Below, one piece after another: positions 16,987-25,748 of a stretch of 64,000 bases of DNA (position 1 is the first letter of the stretch; every line of letters starts with the position of its first letter). This stretch comes from Lachnoclostridium sp. An138 (GTDB lineage Bacteria; Bacillota; Clostridia; Lachnospirales; Lachnospiraceae), in NCBI RefSeq assembly GCF_002160765.1, contig NZ_NFLF01000001.1, positions 326,573 through 390,572 on the forward strand. Reading direction: 5' to 3'. The notes under the pieces are model-generated. The model had not been told where the DNA came from. It was given only the letters and a program-made list of their open reading frames with translations, and did not search any database. Position numbers and translations under genes: made by a program.

Positions 16987-18384
16987 TTATTCATTTCTTA
17001 TAGCAGCCAGAGGACTTAGCCGCATAGCCCGGAGAGCCGGGAACAGTCCCGCCAGCATACCGATAAACACGGCAAACACCAGGGCCACAACCGCCAGATA
17101 GATGGGAATATACGAAATTCCTGAAGCATACATTCCCTTCATCACAAAATTAATGACTGCTGAGATAATATAGCTTAGAACCAGGCCGATGGCGCCTCCA
17201 ATCAGTCCGATAAAGCCTGCCTCTGTCAAAAACATATTCCGAATAGCTGACAAATCGCAGCCCAGCACCTTCATGACTCCGATTTCTTTCGTGCGTTCAT
17301 AAATGGACATCATCATGGTATTGGCAATACCAATGGCCGCGACAAAGAGAGACACCGCGCCGATGCCGCCCAGAGCCGCCTGAATGGAACGGGACTGCTC
17401 CTTCACCTGATTCATCCACTCCACATTACTGTTTGCCTGAAGGCCCAGCGCCCGTATCTGCTCCTGTACCTCTTCCACGTGATCCATATCATCCACCCGG
17501 ATATAGGCTTCATCATAATAGATTTCCTTATATGGCTTTCCCGCGCTGTTCGTTGGCTGGCCGGGAATCGCTTTCCCCTTAAACGCCTTTGTCAGCTGTT
17601 TTTTCAAAGCGTTCACATTGCAGAGCACATAGCTGGAATTCTCACCATACTCTTCCTCTCCCCCTGCCATTACGCCGCAGGCGGGAACAACATATTTCTT
17701 CGGAGCCGGAACCGGAGTGCCGTTCTCATCTGTGCCGCCATATTTATTATTATAGTAGGCGTCCATATCAAAAATCACAAACATGGGATCGTTCATGAAA
17801 TCCACTTCCGGCAGTTCTCCTGTCTCCCAATAATACTGCTGAGTCCTGGCATTATAAAAATTCGTAATTACCGTATTTCCATAAAACAGCTGAAGCTCAT
17901 CCTCCGACGTGGGAATCGTTCCCTCCGCCGCCTCAAGATTCATTTTCTCCAGCGCTTCCTGACTCATACCCCGGATATAGATATTGCCTTCCCATATCCC
18001 CTGCTTTGCCAGGGCAGAGATGGAAAGCACCGGAGAAGCTACCTCCACATGTTCAATCTGCGAAAGCGTCTCCATCATGGCATCATCAATCCGGATGGGC
18101 TCGTTACTGCTGCTGTCGCTGGATGAGGAGCTTTCAATCATGACGCCCCCGCCGCTGTAGGTGGTATAACTGTAACCGCTCTCGTTGGGATAAACAGTAA
18201 TTGTAGTCAGTCCGCCGTATTGCTCAATCTGCTCCATACTGCTCTTATTCAGGCCAAGTCCGAGAGAAATCATAACGACAATCGATGCTGTTCCCACGAC
18301 CACGCCCAGCACTGTAAGGACAGTCCGCAGCTTTCTCCGCCACAGACTGCTCAGGCTCATTCTGAGCAAATCAACCTTATTCAT
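16987..18384 (-). CDS. MacB/FtsX-type ABC transporter permease
   Basis: Type VII (mechanotransmission) ABC permease, 465 residues. It begins MNKVDLLRMSLSSLWRRK, then TM1 near residues 20-45, a large extracytoplasmic MacB-type periplasmic-core domain of about 290 residues with a Ser-rich loop (SSSSSDSSS near 85), and three C-terminal TM segments with the FtsX block ERTKEIGVMKVLG and a final LSPLAAIRNE tail. Third in an operon: ATPase, extracytoplasmic partner, permease; gap to the previous gene is 3 bases. Such systems move or expel peptides, antibiotics or lipoproteins, or transmit force to an outer partner; the substrate here is unknown. Confidence 0.9.
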   Translation of the reverse strand: MNKVDLLRMSLSSLWRRKLRTVLTVLGVVVGTASIVVMISLGLGLNKSSMEQIEQYGGLTTITVYPNESGYSYTTYSGGGVMIESSSSSDSSSNEPIRIDDAMMETLSQIEHVEVASPVLSISALAKQGIWEGNIYIRGMSQEALEKMNLEAAEGTIPTSEDELQLFYGNTVITNFYNARTQQYYWETGELPEVDFMNDPMFVIFDMDAYYNNKYGGTDENGTPVPAPKKYVVPACGVMAGGEEEYGENSSYVLCNVNALKKQLTKAFKGKAIPGQPTNSAGKPYKEIYYDEAYIRVDDMDHVEEVQEQIRALGLQANSNVEWMNQVKEQSRSIQAALGGIGAVSLFVAAIGIANTMMMSIYERTKEIGVMKVLGCDLSAIRNMFLTEAGFIGLIGGAIGLVLSYIISAVINFVMKGMYASGISYIPIYLAVVALVFAVFIGMLAGLFPALRAMRLSPLAAIRNE

Positions 18385-18387
18385 GGA

Positions 18388-20274
18388 CTACTCCTTTTCT
18401 TCGCTGCCTTCTGCCGTTTCCTCCTCAGAGGCTTCTGTGTCCGGAGCCTCTGTCTCTGAGCTTTCTGCTCCGGTGTCTTCTTCATCCAGGCTTACATCTA
18501 CATCCTCCAGATCATCCAGCTCTTCATCCAGATCAGCCAGTTCCTGGGCCGCCTGAGCTTTTTTCTTCTTCTTTTTGAGGATAACCACAATGACTGCTGC
18601 AGCGGCAATGATAAGAGCCAGCGGCACCAGCACATACCAGATTTTAAAACCGCCGCCCTGATCCGCCATCGGATCAGCCATCATATCCATATCCATCTCC
18701 GGATAATAGGGTTCAGTGACAAACAGATTCATTTCTTTCTCTACCGTAGTCGCCTCACCGGCCTCATCCTCAAAGGTGATTTCAATTTTTATTACACCAT
18801 CATCCATCGTAGCCGCGGCTCCGCTTAAATACGCATCTACATTTCCCGTGGCACCCGGCGCGATGTTTCCAAGATAAGTCTCTCCACCGGTAATGGAATC
18901 CCCTATGAATTTAACTGTTGTATTATAAAGCTGTGTCTTTCCGATATTGTAAATGCTGAACATGACGTTCGCCTCAGAGCCCACTTCAATGGATTCCGGC
19001 ATCACCTCAATGCTGCTGGTATCAATCCTCGCCTCCTGGCGGACCGGAATCGAAACGCTGGCCGTATTTTCATAGGCGTTCACGTTCTCATCCTCATAGT
19101 TCATCTTCACATTTACCACATACGGCTTCTGGGACAGGTCCGCGCGCGCCTCCATCTCCATGGAGATATCTTTTGTGGCTCCCGGCGCAATCTGGTCCAC
19201 AAAAATCGTACTGGAACCCGCCGTCGGCAGAAATGCCGCGGCCACATAGGTGGTATCCGTGCTTTCACTGGCTGCCTGAATGTCAAATACCATATTCTTT
19301 ACCGCTGTAGCCTGAGAAGTGTTCTGCATATGGAGCGTCAGGGTAAAGGTCTCGCCTGCGTGAACCGTCTCCGGATCTGTAGAGAAACCTGTGACGATCA
19401 CCCGCGGCGTGGAAGCTTTTCCATCCGCAGACACGCCTGTGGTACCCACTACCTTTACATAGGAAGTCAGCGTCACATTGGTCAGAACATTATTTTCATC
19501 CTCATAGCTCACCGTAAAATTGATCGGCACATATCCGCTGGGCGCGTCTTTCCGCGTCTTCAGCGTCCAGGTCAGCTCACGGCGTCTGTCCATATCAGAA
19601 CCACCGTCATCCGTTCCAGGAAGTCCCTCTATCGTCTGGCTGTAATTCGACGTCTCAATCTCAAAGGGCCATGCAGCCGCGTCCTGGCTGATCTGCGGAG
19701 TCACCACCACATGATCCACCCAGCTCCGTCCCATATTGACCACCGGGAGCACCACATTGACATACTGGCCCGCGTTCGCCACCGGCGTCACCCAGTTGCC
19801 GCCGATCATGATGTTGCTGTTAGTAGTGGAAGGCTGAGGGTCCTCCTGGGGAGTTTCCGTTCCAGTATTATCATTTGACGGAATATAAGATGCCATTTTT
19901 GTCTTGGTCAATGATAAATGATCAGAAACTCCTGTCGTTGTCTTCATTGTGTCTATAACATTTTTTGCATCACTGACAACTTTTTTTAGTTCTTCTTTTT
20001 TATCTGCTGGAACAGAAGCTTCTATAGATGTATAATAATCGTCAAGCTGCGCTTTCGCGTCTGTTTTTGCATCTGCTAATTCTTGTGCAGGATCTGGCGG
20101 GGTTTTATCCTCTTCTTCCGGTACAGTCTTTGCATCAACATTGCTGCCCGTTCCCTCACCAGTCTGCGCCGCCTCCGCTGTCAGCGGTGTCCATCCCATT
20201 CCCGCCGCCGGAACGGCAAGCGCGGCGCACAGCGCCAGCAGAAGTGCTTTTTTTGCTAATCCAAGGTTCCTCAT
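18388..20274 (-). CDS. Secreted, membrane-anchored protein with CARDB-like Ig domains, ABC partner
   Basis: Exported protein of 628 residues: signal peptide at 1-34, a short helical segment at about 55-125 rich in Ala, Lys and Asp, then several beta-sandwich domains of the CARDB/NPCBM-like COG1361 (S-layer-like) type, one TM at about 545-575 and a cytoplasmic tail that is Lys-rich then very acidic (EELDDLEDVDVSLDEEDT). Its ATG overlaps the ATPase stop (ATGA), and the permease follows after 3 bases, so it is part of the same transporter. It takes the place of the MacA adaptor in Gram-negative systems, which is an inference from position. The helical segment is markedly more A/T-rich at DNA level (about 19890-20110) than its flanks. 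Confidence 0.82.
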   Translation of the reverse strand: MRNLGLAKKALLLALCAALAVPAAGMGWTPLTAEAAQTGEGTGSNVDAKTVPEEEDKTPPDPAQELADAKTDAKAQLDDYYTSIEASVPADKKEELKKVVSDAKNVIDTMKTTTGVSDHLSLTKTKMASYIPSNDNTGTETPQEDPQPSTTNSNIMIGGNWVTPVANAGQYVNVVLPVVNMGRSWVDHVVVTPQISQDAAAWPFEIETSNYSQTIEGLPGTDDGGSDMDRRRELTWTLKTRKDAPSGYVPINFTVSYEDENNVLTNVTLTSYVKVVGTTGVSADGKASTPRVIVTGFSTDPETVHAGETFTLTLHMQNTSQATAVKNMVFDIQAASESTDTTYVAAAFLPTAGSSTIFVDQIAPGATKDISMEMEARADLSQKPYVVNVKMNYEDENVNAYENTASVSIPVRQEARIDTSSIEVMPESIEVGSEANVMFSIYNIGKTQLYNTTVKFIGDSITGGETYLGNIAPGATGNVDAYLSGAAATMDDGVIKIEITFEDEAGEATTVEKEMNLFVTEPYYPEMDMDMMADPMADQGGGFKIWYVLVPLALIIAAAAVIVVILKKKKKKAQAAQELADLDEELDDLEDVDVSLDEEDTGAESSETEAPDTEASEEETAEGSEEKE

Positions 20275-20996
20275 TTTCGTACTACCTCCCCTTTTCCTCG
20301 ATTGTCTTCTATCTGCACGATCTTTCCGTCGATAATGTGGAATATTCTATCTGCAAAGCTGGCAAGATGATTATCATGGGTTACCATAACCAGCGTCTGA
20401 TTCTGTTCACGCACAATCTTTTTCATCAGCTCCATAACCTCGGCTGATGTGTTGGAATCCAGATTTCCGGTCGGTTCATCCGCAAATATGATTTCCGGCT
20501 CCACCACCAGCGCTCTGGCCACGCCCACCCGCTGCTGCTGGCCTCCTGACATTTCATTCGGCCTGTGGTTTTTATGCTTCGACAGTCCTACCAGATCCAG
20601 CATCTTATCCGCCTTTTCCAGCCGGTTCTTTCGGGGAACTCCCCGGAACATCAAAGGCAGCGCCACATTTTCCACCGCGTTCATGGTTCCCAGAAGATTG
20701 AAGGACTGAAAGATAAAGCCTACATGTTCCCTTCGAAAACGGACCAGCTGGCTTTCATTCAGATTTTCCAGATGGGTACCGCTTATAACAATCTCCCCCT
20801 TTGTGGGTTTTTCCAGACCGGCCAGCATATTCAGCATCGTGGATTTTCCTGAACCGGAAGGGCCAACAATCGAACAGAACTCTCCTTTGTAAATATTCAG
20901 GCTTACCCCGTTCAGCGCCCTGACCCGGTTCTCGCCGATCCGATATATTTTATACAGGTTTCTCACCTGAATCACAGCTTCTCTTTTCTGCGCCAT
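20271..20996 (-). CDS. ABC transporter ATP-binding protein (MacB/LolD type)
   Basis: ATPase of 241 residues. Walker A GPSGSGKST near residue 40, Q-loop in FIFQSFNLLGTMNAVENV, signature MSGGQQQRVGVARAL, Walker B IIFADEPTGNLDSNT and switch His in VMVTHDNHLA. The sequence is of the LolD/MacB subfamily that works with FtsX-type permeases, matching the gene two positions downstream. First gene of the three-gene operon. An extended -10, TGCTATACT on the minus strand (21123-21115), lies about 120 bases upstream. Confidence 0.95.
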   Translation of the reverse strand: MAQKREAVIQVRNLYKIYRIGENRVRALNGVSLNIYKGEFCSIVGPSGSGKSTMLNMLAGLEKPTKGEIVISGTHLENLNESQLVRFRREHVGFIFQSFNLLGTMNAVENVALPLMFRGVPRKNRLEKADKMLDLVGLSKHKNHRPNEMSGGQQQRVGVARALVVEPEIIFADEPTGNLDSNTSAEVMELMKKIVREQNQTLVMVTHDNHLASFADRIFHIIDGKIVQIEDNRGKGEVVRK

Positions 20997-21345
20997 TTCT
21001 GTCTTCTCCCGCCCTCTGACAGCATACGGATGTCTGTCAGTCTCCTGCCGGTATTCAGCCCTGTCTTTCCTTTTGTTTCAGGCTCAAATACCATATCTTG
21101 TATCATATAGCTCAAGTATAGCACAAGAATTTCGAAAAAACTATTTAAGAATTCTTTAATATTATGTTAGTTAAACGAGGATATTTCCCGAAACTGCTGC
21201 GTAGAAAGCCCCGGAATCTTTCTCCAGATTCCGGGGCTTTTCTCATCTTTTCTGCTTCATGCTTCCATGCAATAGCAATACGGTGTCGATGCGCAGGGAA
21301 CAATGTTCCTTGTACACCAACGCGTTCGCATTTCAAAATACTCCT
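20997..21345. other. Intergenic region between ABC operon and glyA
   Basis: About 350 bases without a gene. It contains the glyA terminator (21205-21240), an A/T-rich stretch, and the extended -10 TGCTATACT of the ABC operon (minus strand, 21123-21115). Nothing else is recognised. Confidence 0.6.
21205..21242. terminator. glyA terminator
   Basis: AAAGCCCCGGAATC (21205-21218) pairs exactly with GATTCCGGGGCTTT (21227-21240) around an 8-base loop. It lies about 105 bases past the glyA stop on the minus strand; flanking A/T runs allow either direction. Confidence 0.85.
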
Positions 21346-22587
21346 TTACATATCCAGCGGATATTTGTCCGTCAAGCTCTTTACCAGGGCCTTCGCCTTC
21401 TCTGTAGCGCTCTCGCCTTCCTTAATCATCAGAGCTACCGCCTCAGCTATGGTTTCCATATCCTCTTCCTTCAGGCCGCGTGAAGTAACCGCCGGTGTGC
21501 CGATGCGGATACCGCTGGTGACAAAGGCGGATTTGGGGTCATTCGGAATGGTGTTCTTGTTAGCAGTAATGTTGGCTGCGTCCAGAAGATGCTCCACATC
21601 CTTTCCAGTCAGATCAAAGGGCGTCAAATCCACGAGCATGAGGTGATTATCCGTACCGCCGGATACAATCTTAATGCCTCTGTCCATCAGCCCTTTGCAG
21701 AGCGCCTGGGCATTCTTGACAACCTGCGCCTGATATTCTTTGTATTCCGGCTTCAAAGCTTCCTCAAAGCAGACTGCCTTTGCAGCAATCACATGCATCA
21801 GCGGGCCTCCCTGAATTCCAGGGAATACAGCCTTGTTGAAATTAAACTTCTTTGCAGTCTCGGCATCTGACATAATCATTCCGCCGCGGGGTCCGCGCAG
21901 GGTCTTATGCGTGGTTGTGGTCGTCACATGAGCATAGGGAATCGGGCTCGGATGAAGTCCTGCCGCCACAAGTCCCGCAATGTGAGCGATATCTACCATC
22001 AGATACGCTCCCACCTCGTCCGCAATCTCACGGAACCGCTTGAAATTCAGAGTACGGGCATAGGCGCTGGCTCCGGCTATAATCATCTTTGGCTTGCACT
22101 CCAGAGCGATGCGGCGGATTTCATCGTAATCCAGCACTCCGTCGTCATTGACTCCATAAGGCACCACATTAAAATAAGTTCCGGAAAAGTTAGCAGGGCT
22201 TCCGTGTGTCAGATGGCCTCCATGAGCCAGATTCTGTCCCATAATCGTATCTCCAGGCTTCAGCATCGCAAACTGCACTGCCATATTAGCCTGTGCTCCG
22301 GAATGAGGCTGTACATTCACATACTCGCAGCCAAAAATCTTCTTTGCTCTCTCAATAGCAAGATTTTCCACTACGTCCACGCATTCACAGCCGCCGTAGT
22401 ACCGTTTCCCTGAATAACCTTCCGCGTATTTATTGGTTAAGGGGCTCCCCATGGCTGCCATCACTGCTTTGGATACCCAGTTTTCTGACGCAATCAGCTC
22501 AATATGGCTGTTCTGACGGTTCATTTCCGCCTCAATCGCGGCTGCAATCTCCGGGTCAACCGCTCTCACTTCCTCTAATGAATACAT
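21346..22587 (-). CDS. glyA: Serine hydroxymethyltransferase
   Basis: PLP enzyme that interconverts serine and glycine and supplies 5,10-methylene-THF, the one-carbon donor used by ThyA in this window. The preferred ATG at 22587 gives 414 residues, starting [19 protein letters not shown], with AGGAGG 8 bases upstream; an ATG at 22647 lacks such a site. Markers: [25 protein letters not shown], the PLP lysine in [15 protein letters not shown], and the C-terminal [16 protein letters not shown]. Monocistronic with its own promoter and terminator. Confidence 0.97.
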   Translation of the reverse strand: MYSLEEVRAVDPEIAAAIEAEMNRQNSHIELIASENWVSKAVMAAMGSPLTNKYAEGYSGKRYYGGCECVDVVENLAIERAKKIFGCEYVNVQPHSGAQANMAVQFAMLKPGDTIMGQNLAHGGHLTHGSPANFSGTYFNVVPYGVNDDGVLDYDEIRRIALECKPKMIIAGASAYARTLNFKRFREIADEVGAYLMVDIAHIAGLVAAGLHPSPIPYAHVTTTTTHKTLRGPRGGMIMSDAETAKKFNFNKAVFPGIQGGPLMHVIAAKAVCFEEALKPEYKEYQAQVVKNAQALCKGLMDRGIKIVSGGTDNHLMLVDLTPFDLTGKDVEHLLDAANITANKNTIPNDPKSAFVTSGIRIGTPAVTSRGLKEEDMETIAEAVALMIKEGESATEKAKALVKSLTDKYPLDM

Positions 22588-22671
22588 CTCTCTTCCTCCT
22601 GTACTTTCCCTGCGGCATATTTTGAAATGTCTTTCTATAGCGAACATTTGTCTTTTTCCGCATATGCTCTC

Positions 22672-22700
22672 ATTATATTAGACCGTCAGTAAAAAAGCAA
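22672..22700 (-). promoter_or_regulatory. glyA promoter
   Basis: Minus strand TTGCTT (22700-22695), 17-base spacer, TATAAT (22677-22672). The leader is about 80 bases. Confidence 0.7.
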
Positions 22701-22744
22701 GTGTTTTTTATCCTGGCTTTACAGAGTTTATAATCCATTTATGA

Positions 22745-22813
22745 TACCCTCAGTTGACAAGAACACACACGGTCAGGACAGGGCTGTTTCAGTGTCCTTG
22801 TCAACTGAGGGTA
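22745..22813. repeat. 69-bp inverted-repeat element
   Basis: TACCCTCAGTTGACAAG (22745-22761) and its exact reverse complement (22797-22813) are the ends; pairing continues inward with one mismatch (GAACAC against GTGTCC). Each arm contains TTGACA. It lies upstream of the glyA promoter and after the Wzz gene terminator. It may be a miniature mobile element or an RNA hairpin; no target duplication is clear. Confidence 0.6.
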
Positions 22814-22863
22814 ATGTCCCGGCTATAAAGGAGCCGGTCCCTGGATAACACATACATTGGAAC

Positions 22864-22895
22864 AAAAAGGAGCCCCGGCATCACCCAAGGCTCCC
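22864..22895 (-). terminator. Terminator of the Wzz-type gene
   Basis: On the minus strand GGAGCC (22894-22889), a 14-base loop, GGCTCC (22874-22869), then TTTTTG. It begins 34 bases after the stop codon. Confidence 0.8.
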
Positions 22896-22928
22896 TTATC
22901 CTTTTCCTCTGTTCTATAAGATCGATAT

Positions 22929-24413
22929 CTACAGTACCACTGCTCCCAGCACGCAGACATTTCTTTCCGCAGCCAGAGCCTTCTCTTTTTTAATCAGCTT
23001 TGTATAAGAAGCTCCCTTTTTCTCCAGAAAAAGAATCCCATCATAGCTGCCCATTTCCTCCAGCGCAGATGCCTGAAAGACAATGCGCTCATAGGAGGAA
23101 AGGGTAATTCCTTCCAGTTCGGAGGCCAGGCTGCCGGCAAAAGCTTCCGCCTCTTCCTTTGCCATAGTACCCGCAAGCATTATCTTCTTGAGTCCTTCCT
23201 CTTTTGCCACAGCTGTCTTCAGGTTTGCAGCCGCAATCTTCAACTGCTCCTCATAAGTCACATCCGCATACTCGCCCTCTTCCAGATGCTGCAGCCATCC
23301 GTCTACAAAACCAAAAAGCCTCTTTTTAGCCGGGCTTTTTGTAATCTGTCCCAGCATGGGCATGCCGAACTCTTCCTGGAAACTCTCTGTACTCTGCAGC
23401 TTTCCGCTCATCAGATAAATGACTACTATGATAAAGGCTGCCAGGAACGCTCCCAGAACAAGGCCGATAACCGCGAACTTCACCGCCTCTCTTACCGGGC
23501 TTTCATAGCTGACGGTCTCGCCGACCACAATGGTCTCGCCTTCTTCTTCCACCACAGTCTCCAGCTCCGTCTGCATATTCTTCAGCTGAGTAAATGTGGA
23601 AGTATAGGAATTCAGCACTTCATTCTGATATGTCTGAATATCTCTGTCAATGCGCTCTGTCTGTGATTCTGACATCAGCGTAACTGTGTGGGCAGCGATC
23701 TGCTCCTGAAGCTGCGCGGAATAATCTTCTATCGCCTGCTTTGCAGCTTCCAAATAATCCGCACAGTTCTCCTCGTTCTCTGCGGTAATCTGAATCCGGA
23801 ATATATTCGGTTTTCTCTCTCCGATACCGGCTATCTGAATCTGGGAACTGCTGCTTCCGTCTGAAAGTTCATAGTTTTCTTCCATGACAGGGCGGTCTTC
23901 ACTCTCAAAAGAAATCAGATACTGGAGCTCAGACTCAGAAATCTCCCTGCCTGTCCCGAGAATCTCGGAAGCCAGCCTTCCGTCCGTGACAAAATCTTCA
24001 TAGGCACTGATCAGACTGTTTCTGACCGTCTCCGCAGCCCCTTCTGTATTCAGATAAAAGCTCAGATTTCCTGTGGGCAGATTATAGGGATCAAGCTGCA
24101 TAATCACTGAGCTGTCAATATAATCTCTCAGCCCTTTCATTTCATCCTGAAGGTTCTCAATAGCCAGATTGTAATACTCGATATTCGGATTCGAGATTAC
24201 TTCCGCCTCTTTTTCCTCTCCGTCTTCCTGCGCCAGCAGCTGGGCTTCCCGCTTCGTCTGATTGCTCTGCACCGTGGACTGATATTTGTAGGCTCCGGCC
24301 AGCACTGCCACAATTATCATGGCTGCCACGATCCAGCGCCATTTTTTCAAACAGAAAAACAAAAGCTCCGTCAGGCTGATTTCCTTTTCGTAAGGCTCCT
24401 GATATTCGTTCAT
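22929..24413 (-). CDS. Wzz/KpsE-type polysaccharide chain-length or co-polymerase membrane protein
   Basis: Protein of 494 residues with a cytoplasmic N-terminus (ISLTELLFFCLKKWRWI), TM1 about 26-45, a long extracytoplasmic region with helical segments, TM2 near residues 307-330, and a C-terminal cytoplasmic domain of about 160 residues. The C-terminal part (EEQLKIAAANLKTAVAKEE...IMLAGT) resembles the P-loop-like fold of BY-kinases/CapA-B modulators, but I see no Walker A GK[S/T], so it is probably catalytically silent. Family members set the length of exported polysaccharides or activate tyrosine kinases. No glycosyltransferases, Wzx or Wzy genes are nearby, so it is an orphan; its target is unknown. 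Confidence 0.75.
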   Translation of the reverse strand: MNEYQEPYEKEISLTELLFFCLKKWRWIVAAMIIVAVLAGAYKYQSTVQSNQTKREAQLLAQEDGEEKEAEVISNPNIEYYNLAIENLQDEMKGLRDYIDSSVIMQLDPYNLPTGNLSFYLNTEGAAETVRNSLISAYEDFVTDGRLASEILGTGREISESELQYLISFESEDRPVMEENYELSDGSSSSQIQIAGIGERKPNIFRIQITAENEENCADYLEAAKQAIEDYSAQLQEQIAAHTVTLMSESQTERIDRDIQTYQNEVLNSYTSTFTQLKNMQTELETVVEEEGETIVVGETVSYESPVREAVKFAVIGLVLGAFLAAFIIVVIYLMSGKLQSTESFQEEFGMPMLGQITKSPAKKRLFGFVDGWLQHLEEGEYADVTYEEQLKIAAANLKTAVAKEEGLKKIMLAGTMAKEEAEAFAGSLASELEGITLSSYERIVFQASALEEMGSYDGILFLEKKGASYTKLIKKEKALAAERNVCVLGAVVL

Positions 24414-24554
24414 ATTTTCTTCCTCCTGCTATTACTTTTTATCAAATAAGTAGGCACGACTCGGCGCTTTTCCTGAACTATGCAAATTATTTCAGACAGG
24501 ATATCAAAAAGCCTGTCCCAGTTAGCCACCTGGATATCATCACATAGTTAGTTT

Positions 24555-24583
24555 ATTATAGCTCATTTACACCGAAATATCAA
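24555..24583 (-). promoter_or_regulatory. Promoter of the Wzz-type gene with long leader
   Basis: Minus strand TTGATA (24583-24578), 17-base spacer, TATAAT (24560-24555). The leader of about 135 bases has a GACAGG/CCTGTC hairpin (24494-24516 region) and a duplicated GATATC. I do not recognise a known riboswitch. Confidence 0.7.
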
Positions 24584-24593
24584 TAAAGTTTTC

Positions 24594-24652
24594 CCTTCCA
24601 TCTGTTTTATGGTTTTCCTTTCCATCTGCTTTATGCCTCCACCCGCCTTATG
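24594..24652. repeat. Short degenerate tandem repeat, about 24 bp
   Basis: CTTCCATCTGTTTTATG and TTTCCATCTGCTTTATG occur 24 bases apart, followed by a weaker third copy CCACCCGCCTTATG. It lies between two divergent promoters (Wzz gene and radical SAM gene). Confidence 0.45.
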
Positions 24653-24682
24653 CTCCCCCATTTTCCTGGCTTTTTGACTTTC

Positions 24683-24711
24683 TTGACATGTTTTCGCTTT
24701 CCACCTATAAT
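24683..24711 (+). promoter_or_regulatory. Consensus promoter of the radical SAM gene
   Basis: TTGACA (24683-24688), exactly 17 bases, TATAAT (24706-24711), a full consensus match. The start point near 24718 rules out the in-frame ATG at 24711 and supports the TTG start at 24753. Confidence 0.85.
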
Positions 24712-24752
24712 TGTCTTTGAAAATGACAGACATCACAAAGGAGAATACGTTT

Positions 24753-25670
24753 TTGACTGACAGCCGCTTCCGTTCCCTGAACGATGACCTTCGGGAACGA
24801 TTTGGAGAAAAACTGTATAAGCTGACGCTGAACGGAGGATGTACCTGCCCGAACCGGGATGGCACGCTTGGTACCCGCGGCTGTATCTTCTGCAGCGAAG
24901 GCGGGTCCGGAGAATTTGCCGCCAGCCCTCAGCTTTCCATACAGGAGCAGATCGAGGACGGAAAACGGCGTCTTGCAGGAAAGCGTCCTGTAAAGAAGTA
25001 TATCGCTTATTTCCAGGCTTATACAAATACCTACGCCCCCGTGGAGCATCTCCGGCGCGTCTTTACGGAAGCCATCTCCTGTCCGGAGATCGCTGTTCTC
25101 TCCATCGCAACCCGTCCGGACTGCCTGGGAGAAGAGGTGCTGGAGCTTCTGGAGGAACTGAACCGCAGGAAACCTGTCTGGGTGGAGCTTGGGCTTCAGA
25201 CCATTCACGAAAAGACCGCCTCCTTCATCCGGCGGGGATATCCCCTGCCGGTCTTTGACCGGGCTGTAAAGGAGCTGGAAGCCAGAGGGATCGAAATCAT
25301 CGTCCATACCATTCTCGGCCTTCCCGGCGAGACAGCGGATATGATGCTGGACACCATGCGCTACGTGAACAGTACGCCGGCTGCAGGCATAAAGCTTCAG
25401 CTTCTGCATATATTAAAGCATACCGATCTGGCCGATTATTACCAGCATACAGGTTTTCACATTCTGACTATGAACGAATATGTGGACCTGGTGATCCGCT
25501 GCCTGGAAGTCTGCAGGCCGGATCTGGTGATACACCGGCTCACCGGCGACGGTCCAAAGGACCTTCTCATTGCGCCGGAATGGAGCCAGGCCAAACGCCA
25601 GGTCCTGAACACCATTCAGAAAGAGCTGAAAAGAAGAAATACCTTCCAGGGACGCCTTTATTCTCCCTGA
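24753..25670 (+). CDS. Radical SAM protein, TIGR01212/YhcC family
   Basis: Binds a [4Fe-4S] cluster and S-adenosylmethionine; the family is related to Elp3-type radical SAM proteins but its reaction is not established. The cluster cysteines are in GGCTCPNRDG and GCIFC near the N-terminus, an arrangement typical of this family, followed by IATRPDCL, VELGLQTIHEKT and VHTILGLPGET. I chose TTG at 24753 because AAAGGAG lies 9 bases before it and the upstream ATGs (24711, 24723) fall in or next to the promoter. That gives 305 residues. A DUF4364 gene follows 78 bases downstream on the same strand and may be cotranscribed. Confidence 0.88.
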   Translation: MTDSRFRSLNDDLRERFGEKLYKLTLNGGCTCPNRDGTLGTRGCIFCSEGGSGEFAASPQLSIQEQIEDGKRRLAGKRPVKKYIAYFQAYTNTYAPVEHLRRVFTEAISCPEIAVLSIATRPDCLGEEVLELLEELNRRKPVWVELGLQTIHEKTASFIRRGYPLPVFDRAVKELEARGIEIIVHTILGLPGETADMMLDTMRYVNSTPAAGIKLQLLHILKHTDLADYYQHTGFHILTMNEYVDLVIRCLEVCRPDLVIHRLTGDGPKDLLIAPEWSQAKRQVLNTIQKELKRRNTFQGRLYSP

Positions 25671-25748
25671 ATTCTGCTGCGCCGCTTTTTCCGGCCAAAA
25701 GCAGGACATGCGCCTCTTAAAGCCTCTTATCATGAAAGGAGACCAGTT

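Noticed and set aside
24414..24550. c-di-GMP or other known riboswitch in the Wzz gene leader
   Set aside because: The leader has hairpins, but I could not match the conserved core of any known riboswitch class.
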